From the NCBI RefSeq assembly GCF_013294065.1, contig NZ_JABSNM010000010.1, forward strand, positions 62,001-126,000: a stretch of 64,000 nt of DNA, read 5' to 3'. Every line of letters starts with the position of its first letter. The stretch's first letter is position 1. Under the pieces are notes generated by a model. It had not been told where the DNA came from and searched no databases. It worked only from the letters and a program-made list of their open reading frames with translations. A program made the position numbers and the translations under genes. Shown one piece after another: positions 21,657 to 31,823 of this stretch. This stretch comes from Sphaerotilus uruguayifluvii (GTDB lineage: Bacteria > Pseudomonadota > Gammaproteobacteria > Burkholderiales > Burkholderiaceae_C).

Positions 21657-22605
21657 GCATGAAGCCGGCGGTCGACAGCACGATCACCGTGCTGGCCTCG
21701 CCCTCGCGGACCTGGTAGCGCTGCGCGAACAGCATCGCGTTGCTGCCGGTGGGCAGGGCCGCGGCCAGCACCAGCACCGACAGCGCCAGCCCGTCGAGCC
21801 GGAACACCAGCACCGCCGAGGCCGCCACCAGCGCCGGCAGCAGCAGCAGCTTCATCGCCGCGATCGCGGCCGAGCGGCGCCAGCCCTCGCCCAGGCCGTA
21901 CTGCGCCAGCGACACCCCGATCAGCGCCAGGCACAGCGGCACGCCCGCCTGCGCCAGCAGGCCGCTGACCTCGTCGAGCAGCCGCGGCAGCGGCAGGCCC
22001 AGCGCGTTCCAGCCCAGGCCGGCGAGCACCGGCAGCGTGACCGGATGGATCAGCGACTGGCGCAGGATGGTCAGCAGCATCGCGCCGAGCGGCGGGCGGG
22101 CCGCACCGGCCGCCCGAGCCGCGGCCCGCGCCAGCGCGATCTCGGCCAGCACCGTCTGCGCGCTCAGCAGCACCAGCGCGTGCAGGCTGACGATGGCGAT
22201 GTGCAGCTGCAGCCCGGCCTCGCCGAACATCGCCGCGGCGAAAGGCAGGCCGACCTGCACCGTGTTGCCGAAGCTGGCGGTCACCGCGCTGACCGCCGAC
22301 GCGGCCGGACCGTCCTGCCGCGCACGCGGATCATCGCGGTCGCGCCGGGCGAAGCTCCACCGCGCCAGCAGGCTCCAGAGCAGCAGCGGCGCGAAGAAGG
22401 CCAGCAGCAGCGTCCACGGCAGATGCGCCAGATCCACCTTCGCCATCGACCGGAACAGCAGCGCCGGCACGAAGACCAGGAAGGCCAGGTTGGACAGCGC
22501 ACGCAGGCCGACGGCGCCGCCGGTCAGCCCGGCACGGGCCGCGCCGAAGCCGATGCCGCCGACGATGAACAGCGCCAGCAGCCGCAGGAAGAGATCGAGC
22601 GTCAT
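21586..22605 (-). CDS. AEC-family transporter (auxin efflux carrier-like permease)
   Basis: A 339-residue inner-membrane protein with about ten hydrophobic segments in two repeats. AEC/BASS-like hallmarks: ALSNLAFLVFVPALLFRSM near residue 40, LIHPVTLPVLAGLGWNALGLPLP in the middle, and ALPTGSNAMLFAQRYQV near the end. Members export or exchange small organic acids or related metabolites; the substrate here is unknown. The start codon falls in a CGTCATGCCCGCG string that resembles the 5' half of the REP-like repeat just upstream. Its 3' end overlaps the PIN gene tail to tail. Confidence 0.9.
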   Translation of the reverse strand: MTLDLFLRLLALFIVGGIGFGAARAGLTGGAVGLRALSNLAFLVFVPALLFRSMAKVDLAHLPWTLLLAFFAPLLLWSLLARWSFARRDRDDPRARQDGPAASAVSAVTASFGNTVQVGLPFAAAMFGEAGLQLHIAIVSLHALVLLSAQTVLAEIALARAAARAAGAARPPLGAMLLTILRQSLIHPVTLPVLAGLGWNALGLPLPRLLDEVSGLLAQAGVPLCLALIGVSLAQYGLGEGWRRSAAIAAMKLLLLPALVAASAVLVFRLDGLALSVLVLAAALPTGSNAMLFAQRYQVREGEASTVIVLSTAGFMLTAPLWLALLALWQQGARAAAAG

Positions 22606-22636
22606 GCCCGCGCCCCCGTCATGCCGGCCCCCTCCC

Positions 22637-22717
22637 CGTCATGCCCGCGAAGGCGGGCACCCACGATGAGCAGAAGGCGGCGGCAGGCGTGGGTCCTCGC
22701 CTTCGCGAGGATGACGG
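22637..22717. repeat. Inverted pair of REP-like repeats (BIME-like)
   Basis: Copy 1 at 22637-22665 (CGTCATGCCCGCGAAGG...ACCCACG) and copy 2 in inverse orientation at 22688-22717 (CGTGGGTCC...GAGGATGACGG), 22 bp apart. Each contains its own GC hairpin, and together they can form a larger cruciform. The pair lies between the AEC transporter start and the topB stop. Same family as 35598-35678 and the copy in pbpC. Confidence 0.8.
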
Positions 22718-22749
22718 TGGCGAAAGACGACCGTGGATCGTCGGGAACA

Positions 22750-25353
22750 CTAGGCCGGCGTCTTCTTCGCCGCCACCTTGCCCGCCGCCTTCTTGGCCGG
22801 GAACTTCGCCGCGCGCGGCTCGAACTCGAACACCACCTTGCCCTCCTTGCGGTCGTAGGTCAGGAAGGCCTTGAAGGCGCGGCGGGTCTTGTTCGAGATG
22901 AAGCCCTCGAGCAGGTCGGTCTTGCCGCTGGCCAGCAGCTTGGTCACCTGCGCCGGCTCGATGGTCTGCTGCAGGATGACCTTGCCGGTCTTGAAGTCGC
23001 AGGTCGCGGCGGTGCCGACCGAGCGCTCGCAGACATAGTTGCTGCCGTGCTCGTGCACCGGGCTGCCGCACTTCGGGCAGGCGCCCAGCGAGGGCTGGCC
23101 GGACAGGTCGACCGGCTCGGCCGCCTCCTCGGCCTCCTTGCGCGCGTCGTCGCCGAAGTCGAACTCCAGCTTCCAGCGGCCGGGCACGGTGTCGTCGTTC
23201 ACCAGCTTGAGCTCGGCGGTGAAGGGCCAGCCAGCCTTGGAGCGGAAGCCCTCGAGCGGGCCGAGGTGGTGATCGCGCAGGAAGGCCTCGGCCTCGTGCA
23301 GCTCGAAGCTGCGCCCGCCGGGAATCTTGCCGATCGAGAAGCCGCAGCCGCTGCCCTGGCCGTCGGCGCCGGTGCAGGCGAAGCGGCGGTAGTTCTCCTT
23401 GATCACGCCGCCGCAGTTCGGGCAGGGCGCCGCCAGCGTCGCGTAGTCGCCCGGAATGGTGTCGCGGTCGTATTCCTTGGCCTTGACGACGATGCGCCGC
23501 GCCATGTCGGCGATGCCGTGCATGAACTGCTCGCGGCTGAGCTGGCCGCGCTCCATCTGCGCGAGCTGCTGCTCCCACTGGCCGGTCAGCTCGGGCTTGG
23601 TCAGGTCCTCGACCGCCAGACCGCGCAGCAGCGTCATCAGCTGGAAGGCCTTGGCGGTCGGCACCAGGTCGCGACCGTCGCGCAGCAGGTATTTCTCGGT
23701 GATCAGGCCTTCGATGATGGCCGCGCGGGTGGCCGGCGTGCCCAGGCCCTTTTCCTGCATCGCCGCCTTCAGCTCCTCGTCCTCGATCAGCTTGCCGGCA
23801 CCTTCCATCGCGCTCAGCAGCGTCGATTCGTTGTAGCGCGCCGGCGGCTTGGTGCGCAGCGCCGACAGCGCCACCTCCTCGGCCACCACCGTCTCGCCCG
23901 GACGCACCGCGACCAGATTGGCGTCCTCGCCGGCGGCCTCCTTGCCATAGACCGCCATCCAGCCCGGATTGACCAGCACCTTGCCATTGGTCTGGAAATG
24001 GTGCGTCTGGCCGCCCGCCTCGACCTGCGTCACGCGGGTGGTGACCATGAACTCGGCCGTGGGATAGAACACCGCGATGAAGCGCTTGACCACCAGGTCG
24101 TAGAGCTTGGCCTCGATCTCGGTCAGCGCCTTCGGCGTCTGCAGCGTCGGGATGATCGCGAAGTGGTCCGAGATCTTGCTGTTGTCGAAGACGCGCTTGG
24201 TCGGCTTGACGTAGCCGGCGCTCAGCGCCTTGGCCGCGTGGCGCGAGAGTTCCTGCAGCGGCCCCGGCATCGACTCGGCGGCGATCATCTCCAGCGTCTG
24301 CTTCGCCACGCCGACGTAGTCCTCCGGCAGCGCACGCGCGTCGGTCCGCGGGTAGGTCAGCACCTTGTGCTTCTCGTAGAGCGCCTGCGCGATCGACAGC
24401 GTCGTCTTGGCCGAGAAGCCGAAGCGCGAGTTGGCCTCGCGCTGCAGCGTCGTCAGGTCATAGAGCAGCGGGCTGGCCTGGGTGCTGGGCTTGGCCTCCT
24501 CGCGCACGCTGGCGCTGCGCCCGCGCACCGCCTCCTGGATGGCCTGCGCCTCGGCCAGCGTCCACAGCCGGTCGGCGCGACGCTCCAGGTCGTCGTCCTT
24601 CCTGAACTTCGGGTCGAACCACTTGCCCTCGTAGACCCCGGCCTCGGCGCCGAACTCGGCTCGCACTTCCCAGTAGTCGCGCGCGACGTGCTTGCGGATC
24701 TTCTCCTCGCGCTCGACCATGATCGAGAGCGTCGGCGTCTGCACCCGCCCGACCGTGGTCAGGAAGAAGCCGCCGTCGCGCGAGTTGAACGCGGTCATCG
24801 CGCGCGTGCCGTTGATGCCCACCAGCCAGTCGGCCTCGGAGCGGCTGCGCGCGGCGTCCGCCAGGCCGCGCATGTCGGCGTCCGAGCGCAGCCGGTCGAA
24901 GCCGTCGCGGATGGCCTGCGGCGTCATGCTCTGCAGCCACAGCCGGCTCACCGGCTTCGAGCCCACCTTCGCGCCCAGCGCGTACTGCTCGATCAGCCGG
25001 AAGATCAGCTCGCCCTCGCGGCCCGCGTCGCAGGCGTTGATCAGCGCGGTGACGTCCTTGCGCTTGACCAGCTTGACCACCGCGCTCAGGCGGCTCTTGG
25101 TCTTGTCGATCGGCGCCAGCTCGAAGTGCGGCGGCAGCACCGGCAGGTGCGCGAAGCTCCACTTGCCGCGCTTGACGTCGAACTCCTCGGGCGCCTTGAT
25201 CTCGACCAGATGGCCGACGGCCGAGGTCACGACGTACTGGTCGTTCTCGAAATGGTCGTCGTGCTTCTCGAACTTTCCGCACACCGGCGTGAGCGCGCGC
25301 ACGATGTCCTGGGCGACCGACGGCTTCTCGGCGATGACGAGTGACTTGCTCAT
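22750..25353 (-). CDS. topB: DNA topoisomerase III
   Basis: Type IA topoisomerase of 867 residues that decatenates and relaxes negatively supercoiled DNA. The TOPRIM domain starts at residue 1 (SKSLVIAEKPSVAQDIVRAL) and includes NACDAGREGELIFR. The catalytic Tyr is in LTYPRTDARALPEDY. The C-terminal part has two topoisomerase zinc-binding-like repeats (CPNCGGVIKE..., CPKCGSPVHE...) and ends in a Lys/Ala-rich basic tail that probably binds DNA. The start at MSKSLVIAEK was chosen over an upstream frame through the CA/TG repeat tract. Divergent from the SET-domain gene. Confidence 0.96.
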   Translation of the reverse strand: MSKSLVIAEKPSVAQDIVRALTPVCGKFEKHDDHFENDQYVVTSAVGHLVEIKAPEEFDVKRGKWSFAHLPVLPPHFELAPIDKTKSRLSAVVKLVKRKDVTALINACDAGREGELIFRLIEQYALGAKVGSKPVSRLWLQSMTPQAIRDGFDRLRSDADMRGLADAARSRSEADWLVGINGTRAMTAFNSRDGGFFLTTVGRVQTPTLSIMVEREEKIRKHVARDYWEVRAEFGAEAGVYEGKWFDPKFRKDDDLERRADRLWTLAEAQAIQEAVRGRSASVREEAKPSTQASPLLYDLTTLQREANSRFGFSAKTTLSIAQALYEKHKVLTYPRTDARALPEDYVGVAKQTLEMIAAESMPGPLQELSRHAAKALSAGYVKPTKRVFDNSKISDHFAIIPTLQTPKALTEIEAKLYDLVVKRFIAVFYPTAEFMVTTRVTQVEAGGQTHHFQTNGKVLVNPGWMAVYGKEAAGEDANLVAVRPGETVVAEEVALSALRTKPPARYNESTLLSAMEGAGKLIEDEELKAAMQEKGLGTPATRAAIIEGLITEKYLLRDGRDLVPTAKAFQLMTLLRGLAVEDLTKPELTGQWEQQLAQMERGQLSREQFMHGIADMARRIVVKAKEYDRDTIPGDYATLAAPCPNCGGVIKENYRRFACTGADGQGSGCGFSIGKIPGGRSFELHEAEAFLRDHHLGPLEGFRSKAGWPFTAELKLVNDDTVPGRWKLEFDFGDDARKEAEEAAEPVDLSGQPSLGACPKCGSPVHEHGSNYVCERSVGTAATCDFKTGKVILQQTIEPAQVTKLLASGKTDLLEGFISNKTRRAFKAFLTYDRKEGKVVFEFEPRAAKFPAKKAAGKVAAKKTPA

Positions 25354-25436
25354 GATGAGTTTTGATGCTGATCGAAACCTGGCGAAACCTGCTGCAGCGA
25401 CCGACCCCGCGTCAGGCTGCTTCATACAATCGGCGC

Positions 25437-25501
25437 TATACGCGCACGCATGCACGCACATGCACCCATGCACACGCACACACATGCACGCGCCCACACA
25501 T
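25437..25501. repeat. Alternating pyrimidine-purine (CA/TG, GCATGCAC) low-complexity tract
   Basis: Two perfectly alternating stretches (25437-25465 and 25467-25493) followed by a short CACACAT. The repeated unit is close to GCACGCATGCAC. This composition favours left-handed Z-DNA under negative supercoiling. It lies between topB (minus) and the SET-domain gene (plus), inside their shared promoter region. Seen directly; a structural effect is inferred. Confidence 0.75.
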
Positions 25502-25527
25502 CCAATCTAACCAGAACTCGCGCCGCC

Positions 25528-26049
25528 ATGCCGCCGAAGAAGACGCAACCGACCGTGACGGTCGGATCGGGACCCGGTCCGGCGGCGGCGCCCGTGGCGC
25601 GGTCGCGCCGGCGCATCCAGGTGCGACGCTCCGGCGTGCACGGCCGCGGCGTCTTCGCCGAGGTGGCGATCGCGCAGGGCGAGATCATCCTCGAATACGC
25701 CGGCGAGGTGATCGACTGGGAGGAAGCCCTGCGGCGCCACCCGCGCGATCCGTCCGACCCGAACCATACCTTCTACTTCCACCTCGAGGACGGCCGGGTC
25801 ATCGACGGCGGCGTGCGCGGCAACTCCGCGCGCTGGATCAACCACGCCTGCGATCCCAACTGCGAGAGCGAGGAGAGCGACGGGCGCATCTTCATCCGCG
25901 CGCTGCGCGACATCGCCGCCGGCGAGGAGCTGTCCTTCGACTACCGGCTCGTGATCGATGCCCGCCACACCCCGAAACTGAAGAAAGCCTACGCCTGCCG
26001 CTGCGGATCGCCGAAGTGCCGCGGTACGATGCTCGGCCCGAAGCGCTGA
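25528..26049 (+). CDS. SET-domain protein (putative lysine methyltransferase)
   Basis: A 173-residue protein with a complete SET domain. Visible: RRSGVHGRGVFAEVAIAQGE (SET start), RWINHACDPNCES (the NHxC SAM pocket), GEELSFDYR (catalytic Tyr) and a post-SET zinc motif CRCGSPKCRG. A basic, Pro/Lys-rich N-terminus of 30 residues precedes it. In eukaryotes this fold methylates histone lysines; bacterial targets are mostly unknown and could include ribosomal or DNA-binding proteins. Start at MPPKKT; the frame further upstream only translates the CA repeat into His/Ala/Thr. Followed 32 bp later by the biotin ligase gene. Confidence 0.93.
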   Translation: MPPKKTQPTVTVGSGPGPAAAPVARSRRRIQVRRSGVHGRGVFAEVAIAQGEIILEYAGEVIDWEEALRRHPRDPSDPNHTFYFHLEDGRVIDGGVRGNSARWINHACDPNCESEESDGRIFIRALRDIAAGEELSFDYRLVIDARHTPKLKKAYACRCGSPKCRGTMLGPKR

Positions 26050-26081
26050 GCCGCTTGCCCCCGATCCCTCCCGACATCCTC

Positions 26082-26891
26082 ATGAACCGACCGCTGCACT
26101 GGGACCCCGAGACGCTGTGGCAGACGCTGGAGCCGCTGGCCCCGGGGCTGAGCATCGAGATCGTGCCGGAGACCGGCTCGACCAGCACCACGCTGCTCGA
26201 GCGCAGCCGGCGCGGGCTGACCGAGCCGGCGCTGCTGGTGGCCGAGCGCCAGACGGCCGGGCGCGGCCGGCTCGGCCGCTCCTGGTGGTCGGACGCGGCG
26301 CCCGGCAGCGCGCTGACCTTCTCGCTGGGCCTGCGGCTGGCGCCGGCCGACTGGAGCGGCCTGTCGCTGGTGGTCGGCCTGGCGCTGGCCGAGGCGCTGG
26401 ATCCGGCGGGCGGGCACCTCGGCCTGAAATGGCCCAACGACCTGTGGCTGCGCGGCCAGGACCGCAAGCTCGGCGGCGTGCTGATCGAGGTCGCGCCGCT
26501 GGCCGACGCCGCCAGCGCGCACGAGCGCTGGCTGGTCATCGGCGCCGGCCTGAACATCGCGCCGCTGCCGGCGGACGCGGCCGACCCGGCGCTGTTCCGC
26601 ACCGGACACGCCAGCCTGCAGGAGCTCGATCCGGCGCTGGACGCGCCGGCGGCGCTGCACCGCGTCGCCGCGCCGCTGCTGCGCGCGGTGCTGGACTTCG
26701 GCCTGCAGGGCGGCGCGGCCGCGCTGGCGCGCTTCGCCGCGCGCGACGTGCTGGCCGGGCGCCGGGTGCAGGTCGGCGAGCTGGCCGGCATCGCCAGCGG
26801 CATCGCCCACGACGGCGCGCTGCTGCTGCGCGACGAGGCCGGCCGTCTGCAGATGGTCCACAGCGGCGAAGCGAGCGTGCGGCCATGCTGA
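26082..26891 (+). CDS. birA: Biotin--[acetyl-CoA-carboxylase] ligase, short form
   Basis: A 269-residue cytoplasmic enzyme that attaches biotin to BCCP of acetyl-CoA carboxylase. Signature segments: STSTTLLERS, QTAGRGRLGRSWWS (biotinyl-AMP loop), LKWPNDLWL and KLGGVLIE. The C-terminal SH3-like domain follows (GRRVQVGELAG...). It lacks the N-terminal helix-turn-helix of E. coli BirA, so it is a group I ligase and not a repressor. It overlaps the following SPOR-like gene by 7 bp, so the two are co-translated. Confidence 0.95.
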   Translation: MNRPLHWDPETLWQTLEPLAPGLSIEIVPETGSTSTTLLERSRRGLTEPALLVAERQTAGRGRLGRSWWSDAAPGSALTFSLGLRLAPADWSGLSLVVGLALAEALDPAGGHLGLKWPNDLWLRGQDRKLGGVLIEVAPLADAASAHERWLVIGAGLNIAPLPADAADPALFRTGHASLQELDPALDAPAALHRVAAPLLRAVLDFGLQGGAAALARFAARDVLAGRRVQVGELAGIASGIAHDGALLLRDEAGRLQMVHSGEASVRPC

Positions 26892-27739
26892 GACCGCTGG
26901 TGGTGATGCTCGCGGCGGCCAACATCGGCTTCTGGGCCTGGTCGCAGGGCTGGCTCGACGGCGTGACCGGGCTGCCGCGCGACGGCGACCGCGAGCCGCA
27001 GCGGCTGGCCGCTCAGATCGAGCCCGGCCACCTGCAGGTGGTGCTGCCGCCCTCGGCGGCCGGCACGGCCTCCGCCGCAGCGCCCGCCGCCGAGGCCGCC
27101 TCCGCAGCCGCCTCCGGCCCGGCGCCGACGGCCGCCCTGCCCGACGATGCCGCCGGAACGTCCTCCGCGCCGCCGCCCCCGGAGGCGGCCTCGGCGCCGC
27201 TGCCGGCGCCCGCTCCCGGGCCGGCGCTCGCGGCCGCCCCGGCGGCGTCCGTCGCCGCCGCGCCCCCCGCCGAGCCGCCGCCGGTCTGTCTGGAGGCCGG
27301 CCCCTTCAATCCGGCCGAATGGCGCTCGGCGCAGACCGCGCTGCGCCGCGTGCTCGACGACAACCGCTGGACGCTGACCAGCCGCGAGAAGCCCGGCAGC
27401 TGGATCGTCTACATCGGCCCGTACAAGAACCGCGACCTGATGGAGCGGCGCGCCGACCAGCTGCGCCAGATGCAGGTCGCCTTCGAGGAAGCCCGCAACC
27501 TGCCCGACGAGTACCTGCCCGGCCTGCTGTTCGGCCGCCACGGCAGCGAGTCCGACGCACGCGAGCAGCAGGCGCGGCTGACGGCGCAGAAGATCCGCTA
27601 CGTGCGCGTCGTGCCGCTGGTGCGCCCGACCGTCACCCACACCGTGCGCATCCCCAAGGCCGACGCCGACATGCGCCGGCAGCTCGCCGCGCTCAAGCCG
27701 CGCCTGAGCGGCCACGCCTTCGAGCCCTGCGGGCGCTGA
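26885..27739 (+). CDS. SPOR-domain-like membrane-anchored protein
   Basis: A 284-residue protein with an N-terminal membrane helix (MLRPLVVMLAAANIGFWAW), a long Ala/Pro-rich linker (about 45-135) and a C-terminal domain. The C-terminal part resembles SPOR: CLEAGPF, then SWIVYIGPYKNRDLMERRADQLRQMQ. SPOR domains bind denuded peptidoglycan at the division site. It follows birA with a 7-bp overlap, and a bidirectional terminator lies 22 bp downstream. Role in division or envelope maintenance is inferred. Confidence 0.85.
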   Translation: MLRPLVVMLAAANIGFWAWSQGWLDGVTGLPRDGDREPQRLAAQIEPGHLQVVLPPSAAGTASAAAPAAEAASAAASGPAPTAALPDDAAGTSSAPPPPEAASAPLPAPAPGPALAAAPAASVAAAPPAEPPPVCLEAGPFNPAEWRSAQTALRRVLDDNRWTLTSREKPGSWIVYIGPYKNRDLMERRADQLRQMQVAFEEARNLPDEYLPGLLFGRHGSESDAREQQARLTAQKIRYVRVVPLVRPTVTHTVRIPKADADMRRQLAALKPRLSGHAFEPCGR

Positions 27740-27760
27740 AGGCATGTGAAGGCATGAAAA

Positions 27761-27780
27761 AGGGCTCCCGAGGGAGCCCT
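27761..27780. terminator. Bidirectional rho-independent terminator
   Basis: Perfect inverted repeat AGGGCTCCC-GA-GGGAGCCCT with TCGTTC on the plus side and five T residues on the minus side. It sits between the convergent SPOR-like gene and gap, so it can end both transcripts. Confidence 0.9.
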
Positions 27781-27823
27781 TCGTTCATCAGCAGCGGCAG
27801 CGGATCGCCGCCGCGCCCGGCGA

Positions 27824-28855
<1,032 letters not shown>

Positions 28856-28904
28856 CTAGCCTGGAAAATCTGGACAAATCAGACGAGTGTCAGCCGAGAT
28901 GGCA

Positions 28905-30962
28905 TCACTTGCCGAGGACTTTCCGCACGGTGGCCACGACGTTGTCCGTCGTGAAGCCGAAGTGCTGGAAGAGCACGCCGGCCGGGGCCGACTCGCCGTA
29001 GGTGTCGATGCCGATCACCGCCGCGCAGCCGTACTTCCACCAGAAGTCGGTCACGCCGGCCTCGACGGCGATGCGCGGCACGCCCTCGGGCAGCACCTCG
29101 GACTTGTACTTGACGCTCTGGCGATCGAAGACGGTGGTCGAGGGCATCGAGACCACGCGCACCGCGATGCCGTCCTTGGCCAGCTCGGCCTGGGCGGCCA
29201 CCGCCAGCTGCACTTCCGAGCCGGTGGCGACGATGACGGCGGCCGGAGCCTTGTCGTCCTTCTTCTTGAAGCCGATGTCCGACGGGTTGGACAGCACGTA
29301 GGCGCCCTTGGTGATCTCGTCGGCGCCGGTCTTGGCGGCGTAGGGCAGGTTCTGGCGGCTCAGCAGCAGCGCGCTGGGGCGGTTGCGGTTGGCCAGCGCC
29401 ATCGTCCACGCCACCGCGGTCTCGCAGGTGTCGGCCGGACGCCAGACGTCCAGGCCGGGGATCAGGCGCAGGCTGGCGGCGTGCTCGACCGACTGGTGGG
29501 TCGGGCCGTCCTCGCCCAGACCGATCGAGTCGTGGGTGAAGACATGGACCACGCGCTGCTTCATCAGCGCGGCCATGCGGATGGCGTTGCGGCTGTAGTC
29601 GCTGAAGGTCAGGAAGGTGCCGCCGTAGGGGATGAAGCCGCCGTGCAGCGCGATGCCGTTCATGATCGCGGCCATGCCGAACTCGCGCACGCCGTAGTTG
29701 ATGTGGCGGCCACCGACGCCGGCCTCGTTCTTCACGACCGCGCCGGTCTCGTCGAAGCGCAGGTTGGGCGTCGACTTGGTGTTGGTCAGGTTCGAGCCGG
29801 TCAGGTCGGCCGAGCCGCCCAGCAGCTCGGGCAGCTTCGCGGTGAAGTGCTCCAGCGCGATCTGGCTGGCCTTGCGGCTGGCGACCGTCTCGGCCTTCTC
29901 GTGCGCGGCGGCGACCGCCTCGACCGAGATGTCGGCGAAGTTGTCCGGCAGGTCGCCGGCCATGCGGCGCTCGAACTCGACCGCCAGCGCGGGGAAGTCG
30001 CGCACGTACAGCGAGTAGCGGTCTTCCCACTCGGCCTGGGCGGCGGCGCCGGCCTCGCGGCAGTCCCAGGCGGCGGCGACGTCGGCGGGAATGGTGAACG
30101 GCTCGGCCGACCAGCCGATGGCCTCGCGGGTCAGCGCGATCTCGGCGGCGCCCAGCGGCTCGCCGTGGGCCTTCGAGGTGTTGGCGCGGTTCGGCGAGCC
30201 CTTGCCGATGTGGGTCTTGCAGACGATCAGCGTCGGCTTGTCGGCACTCAGCTTGGCCTGGGCGATCGCGGCGTCGACCGCGTCGATGTCATGGCCGTCG
30301 ACCGGGCCGACGACGTTCCAGCCGCAGGCGGCGAAGCGCTGCGGGGTGTTGTCGATGAACCAGGGCGCGACCTGGCCGTCGATCGAGATGCCGTTGTCGT
30401 CGTACAGCGCGATCAGCTTGTTCAGCTTCCAGGCGCCGGCCAGCGCGACCGCCTCGTGGCTGATGCCCTCCATCAGGCAGCCGTCGCCCAGGAAGGCGTA
30501 GGTGCGGTGGTCGACGATGACGTGACCTTCGCGGTTGAACTCCGACGCCAGCAGCTTCTCGGCCAGCGCCATGCCCACGGCGTTGGTGATGCCCTGGCCC
30601 AGCGGGCCGGTGGTGGTCTCCACGCCCGGGGTGATGCCGACTTCCGGGTGGCCCGGGGTCTTGCTGTGCATCTGGCGGAAGGCCTTGAGGTCGTCCATCG
30701 ACAGCTCGTAGCCGGTCAGGTGCAGCAGCGCGTAGATCAGCATCGAGCCGTGGCCGTTCGACAGCACGAAGCGGTCGCGGTCCAGCCACATCGGATCGGC
30801 CGGGTTGTGCTTGAGGTGACGCTTCCACAGCGCGACCGCGATGTCGGCCATGCCCATCGGGGCGCCGGGGTGGCCGGAGTTGGCCTGCTGCACGGCGTCC
30901 ATGGCCAGTGCGCGGATGGCGTTGGCCATCGAGGTGGAGAGAGAGACGGTGGTGGCGGCCAT
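28905..30962 (-). CDS. tkt: Transketolase
   Basis: A 685-residue thiamine-diphosphate enzyme of the pentose phosphate pathway that moves two-carbon ketol units. Features: [14 protein letters not shown] at the N-terminus, the ThDP motif [13 protein letters not shown] through IALYDDN, the catalytic Glu region in the pyrimidine domain, and [20 protein letters not shown]. Start placed at MAATTVSLS, where homology starts; a longer frame exists but lacks coding character. It precedes gap on the same strand, probably one operon. The 221-bp region upstream, shared with the divergent hemerythrin-like gene, holds the promoters. Confidence 0.96.
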   Translation of the reverse strand: MAATTVSLSTSMANAIRALAMDAVQQANSGHPGAPMGMADIAVALWKRHLKHNPADPMWLDRDRFVLSNGHGSMLIYALLHLTGYELSMDDLKAFRQMHSKTPGHPEVGITPGVETTTGPLGQGITNAVGMALAEKLLASEFNREGHVIVDHRTYAFLGDGCLMEGISHEAVALAGAWKLNKLIALYDDNGISIDGQVAPWFIDNTPQRFAACGWNVVGPVDGHDIDAVDAAIAQAKLSADKPTLIVCKTHIGKGSPNRANTSKAHGEPLGAAEIALTREAIGWSAEPFTIPADVAAAWDCREAGAAAQAEWEDRYSLYVRDFPALAVEFERRMAGDLPDNFADISVEAVAAAHEKAETVASRKASQIALEHFTAKLPELLGGSADLTGSNLTNTKSTPNLRFDETGAVVKNEAGVGGRHINYGVREFGMAAIMNGIALHGGFIPYGGTFLTFSDYSRNAIRMAALMKQRVVHVFTHDSIGLGEDGPTHQSVEHAASLRLIPGLDVWRPADTCETAVAWTMALANRNRPSALLLSRQNLPYAAKTGADEITKGAYVLSNPSDIGFKKKDDKAPAAVIVATGSEVQLAVAAQAELAKDGIAVRVVSMPSTTVFDRQSVKYKSEVLPEGVPRIAVEAGVTDFWWKYGCAAVIGIDTYGESAPAGVLFQHFGFTTDNVVATVRKVLGK

Positions 30963-31111
30963 GGGCGCGATCTGCTGTGGGAGGAGGGATCGAAGGGAGG
31001 AATCCGCGATTTTACGGGGCGGCGCGAACGGGCTCCCTGACGTCCGCTTCGCAGGCACGGACATCGCGGGCGTGCATCGTGCCCGGGCGGTGCCGGCGAC
31101 GTCAACGCGGA

Positions 31112-31125
31112 TTGACCCCGGTCAA
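31112..31125. promoter_or_regulatory. Putative FNR/DNR-family site upstream of hemerythrin-like gene
   Basis: TTGACCCCGGTCAA, a perfect palindrome with the TTGA-N6-TCAA core, centred about 65 bp before the ATG of the hemerythrin-like gene. Oxygen- or NO-responsive control would fit a di-iron HHE protein. Seen in sequence; regulation is inferred. Confidence 0.5.
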
Positions 31126-31183
31126 GGGCTCGCGGCCCGAGCCTGCGAATCTCGCGGGCATCCCGACGCCAGGAGACACCCGC

Positions 31184-31771
31184 ATGACCACCACCCCCGC
31201 CTCGATCCGCATCATCCGTGACGAACACCAGGCGCTGCGCGCGATGCTCGACTCGCTGCGCCTGATGCTGCGCCGCCAGCGCGAGCAGGGCACGGCGCCG
31301 CGCTTCGACGTGATCCGCGCGATGCTGTTCTACATCGACGAATTTCCCGAGCGGCTGCACCACCGCAAGGAGAGCGAGCTGCTGTTCCCGCTGATCCGCC
31401 AGCACAGCGACACGGCCGCCGACATCCTCGACCGCCTCGACCGCGACCACGGCGCCGGCGAGCGCGCCATCCGCGACCTCGAGCGCGCGCTGCTGGCCTG
31501 GGAGATGCTCGGCGAGCACCGCCGCATCGACTTCGAGACCGCGCTGGACCGCTACCTCGCCTTCTACGCCGCGCACATGCGCCTGGAGGAAGAGGTGGTG
31601 CTGCCGCTGGCGCTGCAGGTGCTCGGCGAGGAGGAATGGCGCGAGCTCGACGCCGCCTTCGCCGAGAACCGCGACCCGCTGACCGGCCACGCCCCCTCGC
31701 GCGAGTACGAGCAGCTCTTCAGCCGCATCGTGCACACCGCGCCGGCGCCGATCGGGCTGGGGGAGGCGTGA
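31184..31771 (+). CDS. Hemerythrin-like (HHE domain) protein
   Basis: A 195-residue all-helical cytoplasmic protein with an HHE cation-binding domain. Candidate di-iron ligands are visible in RDEHQALRAML, RLHHRKESELLFPLI, DRDHGAGE and YAAHMRLEEEVVLPLA. Related proteins bind O2 or NO or protect iron-sulfur clusters; the exact role is unknown. The start follows a good ribosome site (AGGAGA). The next sequence is a hairpin, then the cassette-like island on the opposite strand, so this is the last ordinary chromosomal gene before the island. Confidence 0.92.
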   Translation: MTTTPASIRIIRDEHQALRAMLDSLRLMLRRQREQGTAPRFDVIRAMLFYIDEFPERLHHRKESELLFPLIRQHSDTAADILDRLDRDHGAGERAIRDLERALLAWEMLGEHRRIDFETALDRYLAFYAAHMRLEEEVVLPLALQVLGEEEWRELDAAFAENRDPLTGHAPSREYEQLFSRIVHTAPAPIGLGEA

Positions 31772-31779
31772 GGGCGGGA

Positions 31780-31812
31780 GTCAGGAACACTCGCCCGGAG
31801 AGGTTTCCTGAC
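31780..31812 (+). terminator. Hairpin after hemerythrin-like gene
   Basis: Inverted repeat GTCAGGAA / TTCCTGAC with a 17-base loop, 8 bp after the stop codon. It lacks a clear T-run. It could be a weak terminator or a remnant of the cassette boundary. It is followed by TTCGCGGGGATG (31813-31824), which equals one arm of the REP-like repeat. Confidence 0.4.
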
Positions 31813-31823
31813 TTCGCGGGGAT

